Assembly (NCBI GenBank): GCA_937872925.1 | Contig: CALMUT010000085.1 | Location: 1 to 64,000, forward strand | Length of the DNA: 64,000 nt | Direction of reading: 5' to 3' | Source: an uncultured Myxococcales bacterium | Lineage (GTDB): Bacteria; Myxococcota_A; Polyangia; Polyangiales; Polyangiaceae | Shown: positions 47,354 to 56,278 of the stretch, in pieces | Layout: each line of letters begins with the position of its first letter | How positions within the stretch are numbered: the first letter of the stretch is position 1 | The notes under the pieces: model-generated | The model's database searches: none | What the model was told of the DNA's origin: nothing | The model's input: the letters and a program-made list of their open reading frames with translations, nothing else | Program-made: the position numbers and the translations under genes

Positions 47354-48098
47354 CGTAGCGGCGTTGGGCCGCTCGCTCCTGTTCGGCTTCGTGCTTCAGC
47401 AGCCATTTGTTACCGGAGAAGATCGAGTCGATCACGCCATTCTTCTCCGTCACGGCCATCAAGATGGCGCTGTATAGGTGGTGGACGAAAAAGCCGATCA
47501 GCAGCCACATGACGACGTGATGAATGAAGCGCGCCATTTGCGCGCCTCCGAAAACCGCTAGCAAGAACGAGAAGTGCGCAAAAGGAGAGTCTACGTGGGC
47601 GCTGGCTGCGTACAGCCCGAGCCCAGTGGCGATCATGGTCAGGTACAGACCGAACACGGCCACGTAGGACGCGCCCGCCACCGGATTGTGCCCCACGACA
47701 GCGGGGGGCCGCGGGCGCAAGAACGTATAGAATAGAACCGTGCCAATGAATTGCTTGCGACGCACTCGGGTAACGGGCACGAAGTTCCACCAGCGCGCGT
47801 GGCGCGGCCCCGTGAACATCCAAACGATGCGCGCCAAGACCGACAGCGAAAACACGATCGCGCCGTAGTTGTGGATCGTGCGGATGGTGCCCATCACGAA
47901 GTGCTCCCCGGCGGGCCCGGAAACGATGAGATACGGGCGCCCAAGGTAGATGCCAGTGATCGACAGCAGCAGCAACGAGAGCGCGATGAACCAGTGCGTC
48001 GCACGCACGACGACATCCCACACGTAAACCTGTTCACGAGGCTCAACGACTGGGTCGGTCGCCAGCTGCGGCGCGGTGCTGGGATCGGCGGTGGTCAT
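47331..48098 (-). CDS. hyaC: Ni/Fe-hydrogenase b-type cytochrome subunit
   Basis: 255 residues with four membrane helices and the expected haem-ligand histidines: VRATHWFIALSLL in helix 1, TIRTIHNYGAIVF in helix 2, and FIHHVVMWLLIGFFVHHLY in helix 4. This subunit anchors HyaAB to the inner membrane and passes electrons from H2 to the quinone pool. It overlaps hyaB by four bases and the protease gene by 23. Confidence 0.9.
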   Translation of the reverse strand: MTTADPSTAPQLATDPVVEPREQVYVWDVVVRATHWFIALSLLLLSITGIYLGRPYLIVSGPAGEHFVMGTIRTIHNYGAIVFSLSVLARIVWMFTGPRHARWWNFVPVTRVRRKQFIGTVLFYTFLRPRPPAVVGHNPVAGASYVAVFGLYLTMIATGLGLYAASAHVDSPFAHFSFLLAVFGGAQMARFIHHVVMWLLIGFFVHHLYSAILMAVTEKNGVIDSIFSGNKWLLKHEAEQERAAQRRYDEVGGRE

Positions 48099-49801
48099 TG
48101 CACCCTCACCTTGACCACTTCACCACCTTGCGCATCGACCACGTGCACCGCGCACGCCATGCACGGGTCGAAGGAGTGCACGGTGCGAAGGATTTCCAGC
48201 GGCTTTTCCGGATCCGCCACCGGCGTGCCGACCAGCGCCGCTTCGTAAGGTCCCGGCGCGCTCTTGGCATCTCGCGGCCCTGCGTTCCACGTGCTCGGGA
48301 CAACGCATTGGTAGTTCGCGATGGCACCATCCACGATGTGCACCCAGTGCCCAAGTGCTCCCCGGGGCGCCTCGTGGAAGCCGGCACCCATGCTGTCTTT
48401 GGGCCAGCTCGCGGGCTCCCACTTGGAGTTGTCGTGGGTGCGCACGTCACCGCGCGCCATGTTCTCGGCGAGGGCATCCACCCAAGTGCTCATGTGCTCC
48501 GCCAGCAGCTGGGTTTCGATGGCGCGTGCCGCGATACGACCCAAGGTAGAGAACAAGGCTTCGGGTCCCACACCCAGATGCTTCAACACCACGCCGACCA
48601 ACTCCCGCGCGCGTCCGTGTCCGCGACCGTAGGCCACCAACATGCGGGCGAGCGGGCCCACTTCCATGGGCTGATCGTCGTAGCGCGGCGACTTCAGCCA
48701 GCTGTACTTCGCCGCGGTATCCAGGTGTTCGTAGGGCGGCTTGGGCCCCGTGTACTTGGGGTTGGTTTCCCCCGCAGAGGGGTGCAGGGACTTTGCGTCG
48801 CCGCCGCCGTATTCGTACCAAGAATGCGTGACGTATTCGCTGACCTTGGCCGCGTCGAAGTTCTCGATCTTGCTCAGGTTCTTGTTTCGAATCACGCCGG
48901 ACGGAAAGTAGAGCTTGGGTCGGTCTGAATCGTCTTCGGGGTACTCCCCGTAAACCAGGTAGTTGCCGACGCCTGCGCCGTGCCCCGCCCACTCCTTGTA
49001 GAAGCCTGCCACGGCCAGAACGTCCGGGATGTAGACCTGCTTCACGAAGGTGAGCGCCTTGGCGATCGATGTCTGCAGTTGGGCGATGGTGCCGGCGTTC
49101 AGCGACGCCTGCTGATCCGGATCCACCGGCGTCGCCATGCCGCCGACCAAGAAGCTCTGAAGGTGTGGGTTCTTGCCGCCAAGCGTGGCGTGCAGTCGAA
49201 TGAACTCGCGCTGAAAGTCGAGCGCTTCTAGGTAGTGCGCGACAGCCATCAGGTTGGCCTCGGGCGGGAGCTTGTACGCTTCGTGCCCCCAATACGCGTT
49301 CGCGAAGGGGCCGAGCTGGCCGCGGTCGACGAAGGTCTTCAGGCGGGCGTGCACACCGACAAAGTACTTGGTGCTGGACAGCGGCCAGTCGGAGATGGAC
49401 TGCGCAAGCTCGGAGGTCTTCGCCGGATCCGCGGAAAGTGCGGAGACGATGTCCACCCAATCCAAGGCATGCAGATGATAGAAGTGGACCACATGATCCT
49501 GGACCATCTGAGTGGCCATGATCAGGTTTCGCAGCAATCGCGCATTGGGGGGTGGTTTGGCGCCAATGGCGTTTTCCACCGCGCGGATGGACGCGATGGC
49601 ATGCACCGTCGTGCACACCCCGCAGATCCGTTGCGTAAACGCCCAGGCGTCGCGTGGGTCACGACCCCGCAGGATCAACTCGACGCCTCGGAACATCGTG
49701 GACGACGACCACGCTTCTTTAACCTGGCCCTCGTCGACCTCTGCCTCGATGCGCAGATGTCCTTCGATACGGGTGACCGGGTCCACTACGATGCGTGTCA
49801 C
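48095..49801 (-). CDS. hyaB: [NiFe] hydrogenase large subunit
   Basis: 568 residues. Contains both nickel-binding signatures: L1 FTQRICGVCTTVHAIAS near residue 60 and L2 SFDPCMACAVH near the end. The 15 residues after the final His (VVDAQGGEVVKVRVQ) are the peptide that HyaD would remove. The four cysteines of the Ni-Fe site are all present, so a catalytically normal site is expected. Sequence style fits group 1 membrane-bound uptake hydrogenases. It overlaps hyaA by four bases and hyaC by four. Confidence 0.95.
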   Translation of the reverse strand: MTRIVVDPVTRIEGHLRIEAEVDEGQVKEAWSSSTMFRGVELILRGRDPRDAWAFTQRICGVCTTVHAIASIRAVENAIGAKPPPNARLLRNLIMATQMVQDHVVHFYHLHALDWVDIVSALSADPAKTSELAQSISDWPLSSTKYFVGVHARLKTFVDRGQLGPFANAYWGHEAYKLPPEANLMAVAHYLEALDFQREFIRLHATLGGKNPHLQSFLVGGMATPVDPDQQASLNAGTIAQLQTSIAKALTFVKQVYIPDVLAVAGFYKEWAGHGAGVGNYLVYGEYPEDDSDRPKLYFPSGVIRNKNLSKIENFDAAKVSEYVTHSWYEYGGGDAKSLHPSAGETNPKYTGPKPPYEHLDTAAKYSWLKSPRYDDQPMEVGPLARMLVAYGRGHGRARELVGVVLKHLGVGPEALFSTLGRIAARAIETQLLAEHMSTWVDALAENMARGDVRTHDNSKWEPASWPKDSMGAGFHEAPRGALGHWVHIVDGAIANYQCVVPSTWNAGPRDAKSAPGPYEAALVGTPVADPEKPLEILRTVHSFDPCMACAVHVVDAQGGEVVKVRVQ

Positions 49802-51045
49802 TTGTCACCTCCTGAGTCGGGTACTGGCGTTGAACGCGGCGCTTCCGGCAAGTCACTGGTGGCGTCGTCGTCCCGGGCGCGGCTGTCTGTTTCCTTCGTA
49901 TCGGCTGAAGCGGCGGCAGACTGCTTCTCCGCTTTGGCCGGCGCCCGAGGCTTCGCTGCCGCCCGCGCAGCGCGCCGTTCCCGCGCCAGACGGGTGGCGC
50001 TGATGACGCCATGCGCGCCAAAGGTGGTCGCCACGGCAGCCGTCGCCAGGAGCCCGATGTCGTCGACGCGATCGCCTACGCCGAAGCCGGGGATCCCGGG
50101 CAGGTGCGTGTAAAACGGCGTCATGCGATCCCAGAAAGCCGGTTCGGCGCAGCCAATACAGGGATGGCCACACCCGATGGGCCAGTTGGTGGCTTCGTTC
50201 CAGCGCACCACCGGGCAGTTCTGATACGTGACGGGGCCTTTGCAGCCCATCTTGTACAAGCAGTAGCCAACGCGATGCGCTTCGTCGCCCCATTGCTCGA
50301 CGTACTGACCTGCGTCGAAGTGCGCTCGTCGCTCGCAGTTGTCGTGGATGCTCTTGCCGTAGGCAAAGAGCGGCCGACGCAGTCCGTCGACGGGTGGCCA
50401 ACGCTTGAACGCCAGGTAGTAGACCAACAGCGCCGTCAGGTTCTCGACGTTGGCAGGACACGCGGACAGGTTGATCAGATTCTTGGCTTTGGGAACTGCT
50501 TCCGAGACGCCGAGGGCGCCCGTGGGGTTCGGGGCAGCGGCGGGCAAGCCGCCAAAGGCGGCGCAGGTGCCAATCGCGACCGTCGCTGCTGCGTTCTCAC
50601 AGACTTCCCGGGCGATCTGCAGAGCGGACCGGCCACCGATGGTGCAATAGATGCCGCCGTCCTTGGCCGGGATCGAGCCCTCGACGACGGCGATGTATTG
50701 GCCCTTCTTCTCCTTGATGGTGGACGCGAGCGCCGCTTCGGCTTGGTGCCCGGCCGCCGCCATGATCGTCTCGTGATAGTCGACGCTGATCGTGTCCAAG
50801 ATCACTTCCGCGACCGTGGGCCGACTTGCGCGCAAGAACGACTCGCTGTTGCCGGCGCAGTCTTGGAACTCCAGCCACACCAGCGACGGCTTCAGTGTCT
50901 TTTCGACCGCGGCCGCCATTTCCTGCGCTGCGGCAGAAGGCAAGGCGAAGTAGGTGGCGACCGTGGCGCAGAAGCCGACGAAGTCGCGCCGGGACAGCCC
51001 CCTCTCGAGGAGCGCCTCGTTGAGCCAATCGGTGCGTTTTGTCAT
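49798..51045 (-). CDS. hyaA: [NiFe] hydrogenase small subunit with altered proximal-cluster ligand
   Basis: 415 residues from the ATG at 51045; a GTG seven codons upstream (51066) is the alternative. Tat signal (LSRRDFVGF), then the Fe-S region. The proximal-cluster motif, normally ECTGCTES, reads QDCAGNSES: the second Cys is Asn (codon 50848-50850). The other proximal ligands are present (IGTCAAFGG, LSACPANVE). Distal (IHDNC, GYCLYKMGC) and medial (YQNC, GHPCIGC) ligands are intact. After the C-terminal membrane helix (IGLLATAAVATTFGAHGV) comes a ~65-residue Ala/Lys/Asp-rich tail, unusual for the family. First gene of the hya-hyp operon. Confidence 0.95.
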   Translation of the reverse strand: MTKRTDWLNEALLERGLSRRDFVGFCATVATYFALPSAAAQEMAAAVEKTLKPSLVWLEFQDCAGNSESFLRASRPTVAEVILDTISVDYHETIMAAAGHQAEAALASTIKEKKGQYIAVVEGSIPAKDGGIYCTIGGRSALQIAREVCENAAATVAIGTCAAFGGLPAAAPNPTGALGVSEAVPKAKNLINLSACPANVENLTALLVYYLAFKRWPPVDGLRRPLFAYGKSIHDNCERRAHFDAGQYVEQWGDEAHRVGYCLYKMGCKGPVTYQNCPVVRWNEATNWPIGCGHPCIGCAEPAFWDRMTPFYTHLPGIPGFGVGDRVDDIGLLATAAVATTFGAHGVISATRLARERRAARAAAKPRAPAKAEKQSAAASADTKETDSRARDDDATSDLPEAPRSTPVPDSGGDK

Positions 51046-51073
51046 TGACGACCCCGTTTCGGTCACTTTTCGT

Positions 51074-51088
51074 GCATCGGGCGTGCCG
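51074..51088 (-). promoter_or_regulatory. Candidate sigma-54 promoter of the hydrogenase operon
   Basis: The minus strand reads CGGCACGCCCGATGC, with GG and GC 10 bases apart, two mismatches from TGGCACGNNNNTTGC. It lies about 30 bp before the ATG at 51045. If used, transcription would start near 51062, which would rule out the upstream GTG and favour the ATG start of hyaA. Sigma-54 control of uptake hydrogenases is known in other bacteria. Confidence 0.35.
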
Positions 51089-51234
51089 ACGTCGAAAGTC
51101 TTCGGGATCCCCCCGGGATCTCACGGACAAAGGCTTGCCCAGGGTAGGTTTACGCATCGCGCAAAGCGCAAGGCTTGCCGGCGGGCAACCGTGCGACGCG
51201 ACGGCTGCGCGAAGGCCCGGAGTGGTCAAAAGGA

Positions 51235-51849
51235 CTAGTCGCGGCGCAGCCGCATGCGTGCGGCTTCTTCGTGTTCCTGCTCAGCCAGCTGTTCGTCGAT
51301 GTGATCGATGGTCGCGGACAGCTCTGGCAGCACGACGTTTTCCAGGGCACGCGCGCGCCGCTCCGTGCGCCGATACTCCTGTAGCAATCGCTCCAGATTC
51401 CCGCTTGCCAAAGCGAGAGTGAGCTCGGTGCGCAGCAAGCGCTCGAAAGCGTCCGCCGCGCCGCGAGACTCGGGCGAAGGATTGCAGGCGATCGCAGTCG
51501 GTGCGCTTACGTCCAACTCACCCTCCGCGCGCTGGAGGCAAACACCCAGAAAGCTGTCTTGGTGGTATCGCATCGCAGCCAGAGACGCACTCCGGGGCGG
51601 CAGCGCAGCTAGCTCGCGGGTGCCATGCCGGGCCACCGCGTGCGCCAATGCGTGGCGCGCGGCAGAATGCGCCGCCTGATACGCCCTGCGCGCATCAGCG
51701 TAGCGCTGCAGCCAACGCAGCATTTCCCCGGCCAGCAGCATGCGCTTTTGGTCCAAGAAGGTATGCCCTTCCTGAGTGAAGCGGCGCTCGTCCTGAAGTT
51801 CGAGCAGGACGGAGCGGGTCGCCACGGCGTCTGCACGCAGTTGGGCCAT
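51235..51849 (-). CDS. atpD: V/A-type ATPase subunit D
   Basis: 204 residues; the central rotor stalk, a long helical hairpin. The N-terminal helix (LLELQDERRFTQEGHTFLDQKRMLLAGEMLRWL) and C-terminal helix (LLQEYRRTERRARALENVVLPELSATIDHIDEQLAEQEHEE) are the conserved coiled-coil pair, with the family's RTERRARALENVVLP signature. Length is typical. Starts one base after atpB stops; last gene of the ATPase operon. Confidence 0.9.
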   Translation of the reverse strand: MAQLRADAVATRSVLLELQDERRFTQEGHTFLDQKRMLLAGEMLRWLQRYADARRAYQAAHSAARHALAHAVARHGTRELAALPPRSASLAAMRYHQDSFLGVCLQRAEGELDVSAPTAIACNPSPESRGAADAFERLLRTELTLALASGNLERLLQEYRRTERRARALENVVLPELSATIDHIDEQLAEQEHEEAARMRLRRD

Positions 51850-51850
51850 C

Positions 51851-53254
51851 TCAGCTTACCGCGCCCTCGGTCAGAGCCACGTCCGGGACGTGCTTTTCCA
51901 GCTGTGCCCGGCTCAGGCGTCGCAGCTCGCGCCGCGGCAACGTGCGCAGCAAGTCCCAGCCCATGCGGAGGCTCTCTTCCAGACTGCGTGGACCGTCTTG
52001 ATGCAGGAGTTTGCGCTCGAACGCGTCACCGAACTCCAAATAGACTCGGTCGGACGCCGGCAGGCCCTCGGTACCCACGACACTCGCGAGCGTTCGCACC
52101 TCGTTAGCGCGCGCGTAGGATGCATACAGCTGCTGCGCCAACCCGGGGTGGTCCGGATGCGTCTTGCCTTGACCGATCCCGTCTTTCATCAGTCGCGACA
52201 GACTGGGCAGCACACGCACTGGTGGATAGGTTTCTTGCCGATCCAAGTTCTTGTCGAGCACGATCTGCCCTTCGGTGATGTACCCAGTCAGGTCAGCGAT
52301 GGGATGACTGATGTCCGACGCGGGCATCGTCAGAGCGACCAACTGCGTCAGGCTTCCTGGCAGGCCTTCCACGACTCCAGCGCGTTCGTAAAGGATTGCG
52401 AGATCGGAGTACATGTATCCGGGGTAGCCCTTGCGACTCGGGATCTCTCCATGGCTGGCCGAAACTTCTCGCAAAGCCTCGCAGTAATTCGTCATGTCGG
52501 TCATCAAGACCAACACATGGCGGCCTTCTTCGAATGCCAGGTACTCTGCAGCCGTCAGGGCGAAGCGTGGCGTTAGCAGGCGCTGAGTGCTCGACTCGCT
52601 CGCCAGGTTGAGGAACAACGCGGTATGTTCCGCGGCGCCGCTCACCTGCATCGCGCGTCGGAACGCTTCCGCGGTATCGAAGGAGACTCCGATCCCGACG
52701 AACACCAGTGCGAAGTCCCCTTCGGCGTCGCCCAACAGGCGCGCGCGTTGGGCGATTTCAGTCATCATGCGATCGTGGGGTAAACCGGCCGCCGAGAAAA
52801 TGGGTAGCTTCTGACCGCGCACCAAGCTGTTCAGCAAGTCGATGCAGGTGAACCCCGTCTCGATAAACTCGAAGGGTTTGATGCGGCGAGCCGGGTTGAT
52901 GGGCAACCCTTCGATGCGAAAGGATCGCTCGACTACGACCGGCGGCCCGGCGTCGATGGGCTGCCCTACTCCGTTGAAGACACGCCCCAAGAGCCCCGGT
53001 CCGACGCCAAAGTGCAGGGAGCTGCCGTGTAGGCGTACTCGGGTCTCCGGCAGACTCAGGCCCGTCGTCGACTCCAGCACTTCGATCACCATGACATCAT
53101 CGTCCAGTGTGGCCACTCGACCTAGACGGCTACGTCCGTCACTTCCAAACACCTCCACGGACTCGTTGAGTCCCACCGCTACGTTCCGCTTCAGAAACAG
53201 CAGCGGCCCCTCGATGCGGGTGGCAGCTCCGCTGACGGAAACCTCAGCTCGCAC
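51851..53254 (-). CDS. atpB: V/A-type ATPase subunit B
   Basis: 467 residues from the GTG at 53254, which lies inside the end of atpA. The non-catalytic nucleotide-binding partner of subunit A. Typical segments: RIEGPLLFLKRNVAVG near the start, GRVFNGVGQPID, FIETGFTCIDLLNSLVRGQKLPIFS (no full P-loop, as expected for B), VFVGIGVSFDTAEAF, MTDMTNYCEALREVS, and LTMPASDISHPIADLTGYITEGQIVLD. Full length, no frameshift. Confidence 0.95.
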   Translation of the reverse strand: MRAEVSVSGAATRIEGPLLFLKRNVAVGLNESVEVFGSDGRSRLGRVATLDDDVMVIEVLESTTGLSLPETRVRLHGSSLHFGVGPGLLGRVFNGVGQPIDAGPPVVVERSFRIEGLPINPARRIKPFEFIETGFTCIDLLNSLVRGQKLPIFSAAGLPHDRMMTEIAQRARLLGDAEGDFALVFVGIGVSFDTAEAFRRAMQVSGAAEHTALFLNLASESSTQRLLTPRFALTAAEYLAFEEGRHVLVLMTDMTNYCEALREVSASHGEIPSRKGYPGYMYSDLAILYERAGVVEGLPGSLTQLVALTMPASDISHPIADLTGYITEGQIVLDKNLDRQETYPPVRVLPSLSRLMKDGIGQGKTHPDHPGLAQQLYASYARANEVRTLASVVGTEGLPASDRVYLEFGDAFERKLLHQDGPRSLEESLRMGWDLLRTLPRRELRRLSRAQLEKHVPDVALTEGAVS

Positions 53255-54992
53255 GTGCCACCTCGTTTCCCAGCCGGGCAAACGCTTCGTCCAATTCACG
53301 CCCCAGCGCCTCCAAGCCGTCGAGGTCCTCACCGAGCTCTTCACTCATGCGCTGGAGCTTCGCCAGCACTTCCAGCTCCGCCACGGCGGAAAGCGCCACG
53401 CCAGCGTCCAAAGCCTCCGCCGCCAGTTCACTGAATCGCACGATGAGCCGCAGCATCACCGCTTGGCGCTTGGGACTGCAATGCGCGTCAACTGGAGAGA
53501 GTGCCGACTGGCGTAGGAATCCGTCGTTGATCAGATCGGCAGCCAACAGCACGAGTTGTTGGCGTTCTGGCAGTGCGTCTTTGCCGATGATCCGTGCCAT
53601 GCGCACGAGCCGCGCCTGCTCCTCTAGAAGTGCAAGCAGTCGTCTGCGGTCCTCGGTCCAACGCCCACTGCCCTCCGCCTCCCACCAGTCGCGAAGCGAC
53701 CCAACGTCTTCGGAGTAGGAGGCCAAAGGATGGATCGCGGGATACATGCGCGCGTGGGCCCGTTCCGGGTCGAGGCTCCACATGCACCGCACGTAGCGCT
53801 CGGTGTGCTTGGTGACGGGTTCGGAGAAGTCTCCACCGGGTGGACTGACTGCACCGATGAGCGTCAGAGAACCTTCCAGTCCGTCGAGGGTTTCGACGCG
53901 GCCGGCACGCTCATAAAACTCCGCCAGGCGGCTGCTCAAGTACGCTGGGTAGCCGCCTTCCGCAGGCAGCTCTCCAAGGCGGCCGGAGATCTCCCGCAAG
54001 GCTTCTGCCCAACGACTGGTCGAGTCGGCCATCAACGCAACGTGCAGGCCTTGATCACGGAAGTACTCCGCGACCGTCACTCCAGTATTGATGCTGGCCT
54101 CGCGCGCCGCCACGGGCATATTGGATGTGTTGGCGATGATCACCGTACGCTCGAGCAAGCGCCGACCTGTCCGAGGGTCATCGAGCTCCGGCAGTTCCTG
54201 CAGGACTTCGGCCATCTCGTTGCCGCGCTCGCCGCAGCCCACATACACGACCACGTCGGCGTTGCACCATTTCGCCAGCGTTTGCTGCAACACGGTCTTG
54301 CCGGTGCCGAAGCCCCCGGGCAGTGCTGCACGCCCGCCGCGCGCAACCGGAAACAGGGTGTCCAGAATGCGTTGGCCGGTCAAAAGCGGTCTGTCCGGCG
54401 GGAGTCTGCGTCGCACCGGGCGCGGCATGCGCACCGGCCAGCGCTGCGTCAGTCCAACCTCGTGCTGCACGCCGTCCCGCGTCTCGATGCGACACAGCAC
54501 GCTGCCTGCATCCGCCTCGCCCGCGACGCGCATTTCGCGGACGGTTCCGGATACCCCGGGCGGCAGCAGCACACTTTGTTCGCGCGCTCCAGCCCGGCGA
54601 ACGCTTCCGAGACGTGCGCCACCTACCAAGCTGTCCGACACGCTGGAAAGCGGCGTGAACGAAACCTGAAGGTCGATGGCGGTCCGCATGCCGGGTTGCA
54701 CGCGCGCCTGCGTCGTGACCAACGGGCGCAGCAGCCCATCGAAGATCCGACCCAACAAATGCGGCCCAAGAGTTGCCGACAGCGGCGCTCCCGTGCCCTC
54801 CACACTGGCGCCCGGCCGCAGCCCTGTGGTGTCCTCATACACCTGCACCACGATATGGTCCTGATGGATCTGAATGACTTCGCCCAGCAACTTGCGGTCG
54901 CCAACCAGCACGGCTTCGTAGACCTGAAACGGATCGACCGTCCGCCCGCGTAGCACCGGCCCGCTGATCCACTGCAACACGGCGCGATTCAC
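53244..54992 (-). CDS. atpA: V/A-type ATPase catalytic subunit A
   Basis: 582 residues from the GTG at 54992. ATP hydrolysis/synthesis site: P-loop GGFGTGKTVLQQ, catalytic Glu in VGCGERGNEM, ADSTSRWAEALREIS and SPPGGDFSEPVT. The N-terminal barrel (WISGPVLRG) and the A-specific insertion domain are present, with the MRVAGEADAGSV region. Full length for the V/A type, and about 80 residues longer than F-type beta. The GTG overlaps atpE's stop by four bases. Confidence 0.95.
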   Translation of the reverse strand: MNRAVLQWISGPVLRGRTVDPFQVYEAVLVGDRKLLGEVIQIHQDHIVVQVYEDTTGLRPGASVEGTGAPLSATLGPHLLGRIFDGLLRPLVTTQARVQPGMRTAIDLQVSFTPLSSVSDSLVGGARLGSVRRAGAREQSVLLPPGVSGTVREMRVAGEADAGSVLCRIETRDGVQHEVGLTQRWPVRMPRPVRRRLPPDRPLLTGQRILDTLFPVARGGRAALPGGFGTGKTVLQQTLAKWCNADVVVYVGCGERGNEMAEVLQELPELDDPRTGRRLLERTVIIANTSNMPVAAREASINTGVTVAEYFRDQGLHVALMADSTSRWAEALREISGRLGELPAEGGYPAYLSSRLAEFYERAGRVETLDGLEGSLTLIGAVSPPGGDFSEPVTKHTERYVRCMWSLDPERAHARMYPAIHPLASYSEDVGSLRDWWEAEGSGRWTEDRRRLLALLEEQARLVRMARIIGKDALPERQQLVLLAADLINDGFLRQSALSPVDAHCSPKRQAVMLRLIVRFSELAAEALDAGVALSAVAELEVLAKLQRMSEELGEDLDGLEALGRELDEAFARLGNEVARAS

Positions 54993-55630
54993 GGCGCGAC
55001 TCCTCCGGCGCCTGCGCGCCGCCGTAGCTCGAGCAACAACCGACCCTGAACGGACGTCTTCATCGCAAGCAAACCCGTCACGCTGCCGTCGACTAACGCG
55101 CCGCTGGCGGAAACCCGCAGCCCGGCGACCAGGGCCTCGCTGCAGACCAGCCGCGGCGGCGCACCGCTCGCTCGCGCAGTTTCGGCGGCGATCTCTTTCA
55201 GCTCTTCGGGCCCCAGCTGTGGATGTTCTACCAGCCATTGGCCCTTGGGAAGCACCCTGGCCGCATCTTCGATCAAGCGACGGACCCACTGCTTGCGCTG
55301 CTCGGGGCTCTCCCAGCGCCGCGCAAGCTCGCTTGCAATCGATTCCCATGCTCTCGAGAGCAACGTGCGCGCAATCTCATGGGAAGTGGCTCGCTCCTCC
55401 GCCGCGAGCTCCGCTCGGACGTGGTGGACACGCTGCTGCATGGAAGCGCGTGCCTCAGCGGCAGCCCGAGCGACGTGGACCCTTGCCTCACGGCGCGCTG
55501 CCTTTCTCAGCTCCGCCGCGCTCCGTTGCGCATCGCTGTGCAATTGTGCGCAGCGCACCTGGCAGTCGCGCTCCACGAGGTCGAGGAAGCGCGGCACGGA
55601 ATCTCGGTCGCCGTCCGCACGCCCACTCAT
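54989..55630 (-). CDS. atpE: V/A-type ATPase subunit E (peripheral stalk)
   Basis: 213 residues. Long N-terminal helix rich in Ala/Arg/Glu (RCAQLHSDAQRSAAELRKAA, ARASMQQRVHHVRAELAAEE), which pairs with the G-type subunit, then a globular C-terminal domain (VEHPQLGPEELKEIA, GLRVSASGALVDGSVTGLL). This matches the E subunit layout of the peripheral stalk. Overlaps atpF by four bases and atpA by four. Confidence 0.85.
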   Translation of the reverse strand: MSGRADGDRDSVPRFLDLVERDCQVRCAQLHSDAQRSAAELRKAARREARVHVARAAAEARASMQQRVHHVRAELAAEERATSHEIARTLLSRAWESIASELARRWESPEQRKQWVRRLIEDAARVLPKGQWLVEHPQLGPEELKEIAAETARASGAPPRLVCSEALVAGLRVSASGALVDGSVTGLLAMKTSVQGRLLLELRRRAGAGGVAP

Positions 55631-55929
55631 GACACCATGCCCAACTGCCGCTGGACGGCGGCGCCCAGATCCGGAGCCGCGGCCTCTGAAGCCATCGAGT
55701 CGACGACCAAGACACTGCAGTTCAGCGTACGCTGCGTCTGTGCTTGCGCGCCCCGCGGCAGGTGCTTCGCGAGCTCAGCAGTGATCAGCACCAGCCGGGA
55801 CTCCCGGCAAGCTTCTTGAAACACCGCCGGCAGTTGCGCCAGAGAGGGAGACAGCACGCGAGCGCCGGCCAAACGATAGCCACTGCCCGTCAAAGCGTCA
55901 CCGATGAAGATGGGAGGTTCTTGGGTCAT
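55627..55929 (-). CDS. atpF: V/A-type ATPase subunit F
   Basis: 100 residues from the ATG at 55929. The F subunit sits on the rotor. Typical features: IFIGDALTGSGYRLAG near the start, LVLITAELAKHLP in the middle, and a C-terminal amphipathic helix. The length is right for the family (~100). Overlaps atpE and atpK by four bases each. Confidence 0.85.
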   Translation of the reverse strand: MTQEPPIFIGDALTGSGYRLAGARVLSPSLAQLPAVFQEACRESRLVLITAELAKHLPRGAQAQTQRTLNCSVLVVDSMASEAAAPDLGAAVQRQLGMVS

Positions 55930-56273
55930 CCGAGCTTGTTGAGGATCAGAATCGAAACGATCAAGCCATAGATGGCGATGCCCTCGGCCAGACCCACCAG
56001 CACCAACACGCGCCCGAAGAGCTCGGGCTTTTCCGCGAGGGCGCCGACGCTTGCGCTTCCGACGCGCGCAACCGCCAGCGCCGCGGCCACCGATGAAATG
56101 CTCGTGGCCGCCGCGGCCGCGACGTAGCCCCAGCGCAACACAGAGGGGTCGTTGACGAGGGTGGCGGGTGCTGCGTCCGCGGCCAGGGCCGGCGTTCCCC
56201 ATAGGAGCACGGTGCAGACAATGCTCAGTACGGAAACGACGGCGAGCCAGAACCAAGCAGAAGAACGCATCAT
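55926..56273 (-). CDS. atpK: V/A-type ATPase proteolipid subunit K (single hairpin)
   Basis: 115 residues. An N-terminal hydrophobic signal-like helix, then one helical hairpin: GYVAAAAATSISSVAAALAV, a loop with GALAEKPELFG, and LVLVGLAEGIAIYGLIVSIL carrying the ion-binding Glu. One hairpin per subunit (c-type, ~8 kDa core) differs from the two-hairpin ~16 kDa K subunits of enterococcal and eukaryotic V-ATPases. No clear Gln/Thr sodium-site signature in the first helix, so H+ use is more likely but not proven. Between atpI and atpF. Confidence 0.85.
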   Translation of the reverse strand: MMRSSAWFWLAVVSVLSIVCTVLLWGTPALAADAAPATLVNDPSVLRWGYVAAAAATSISSVAAALAVARVGSASVGALAEKPELFGRVLVLVGLAEGIAIYGLIVSILILNKLG

Positions 56274-56278
56274 TTTCG

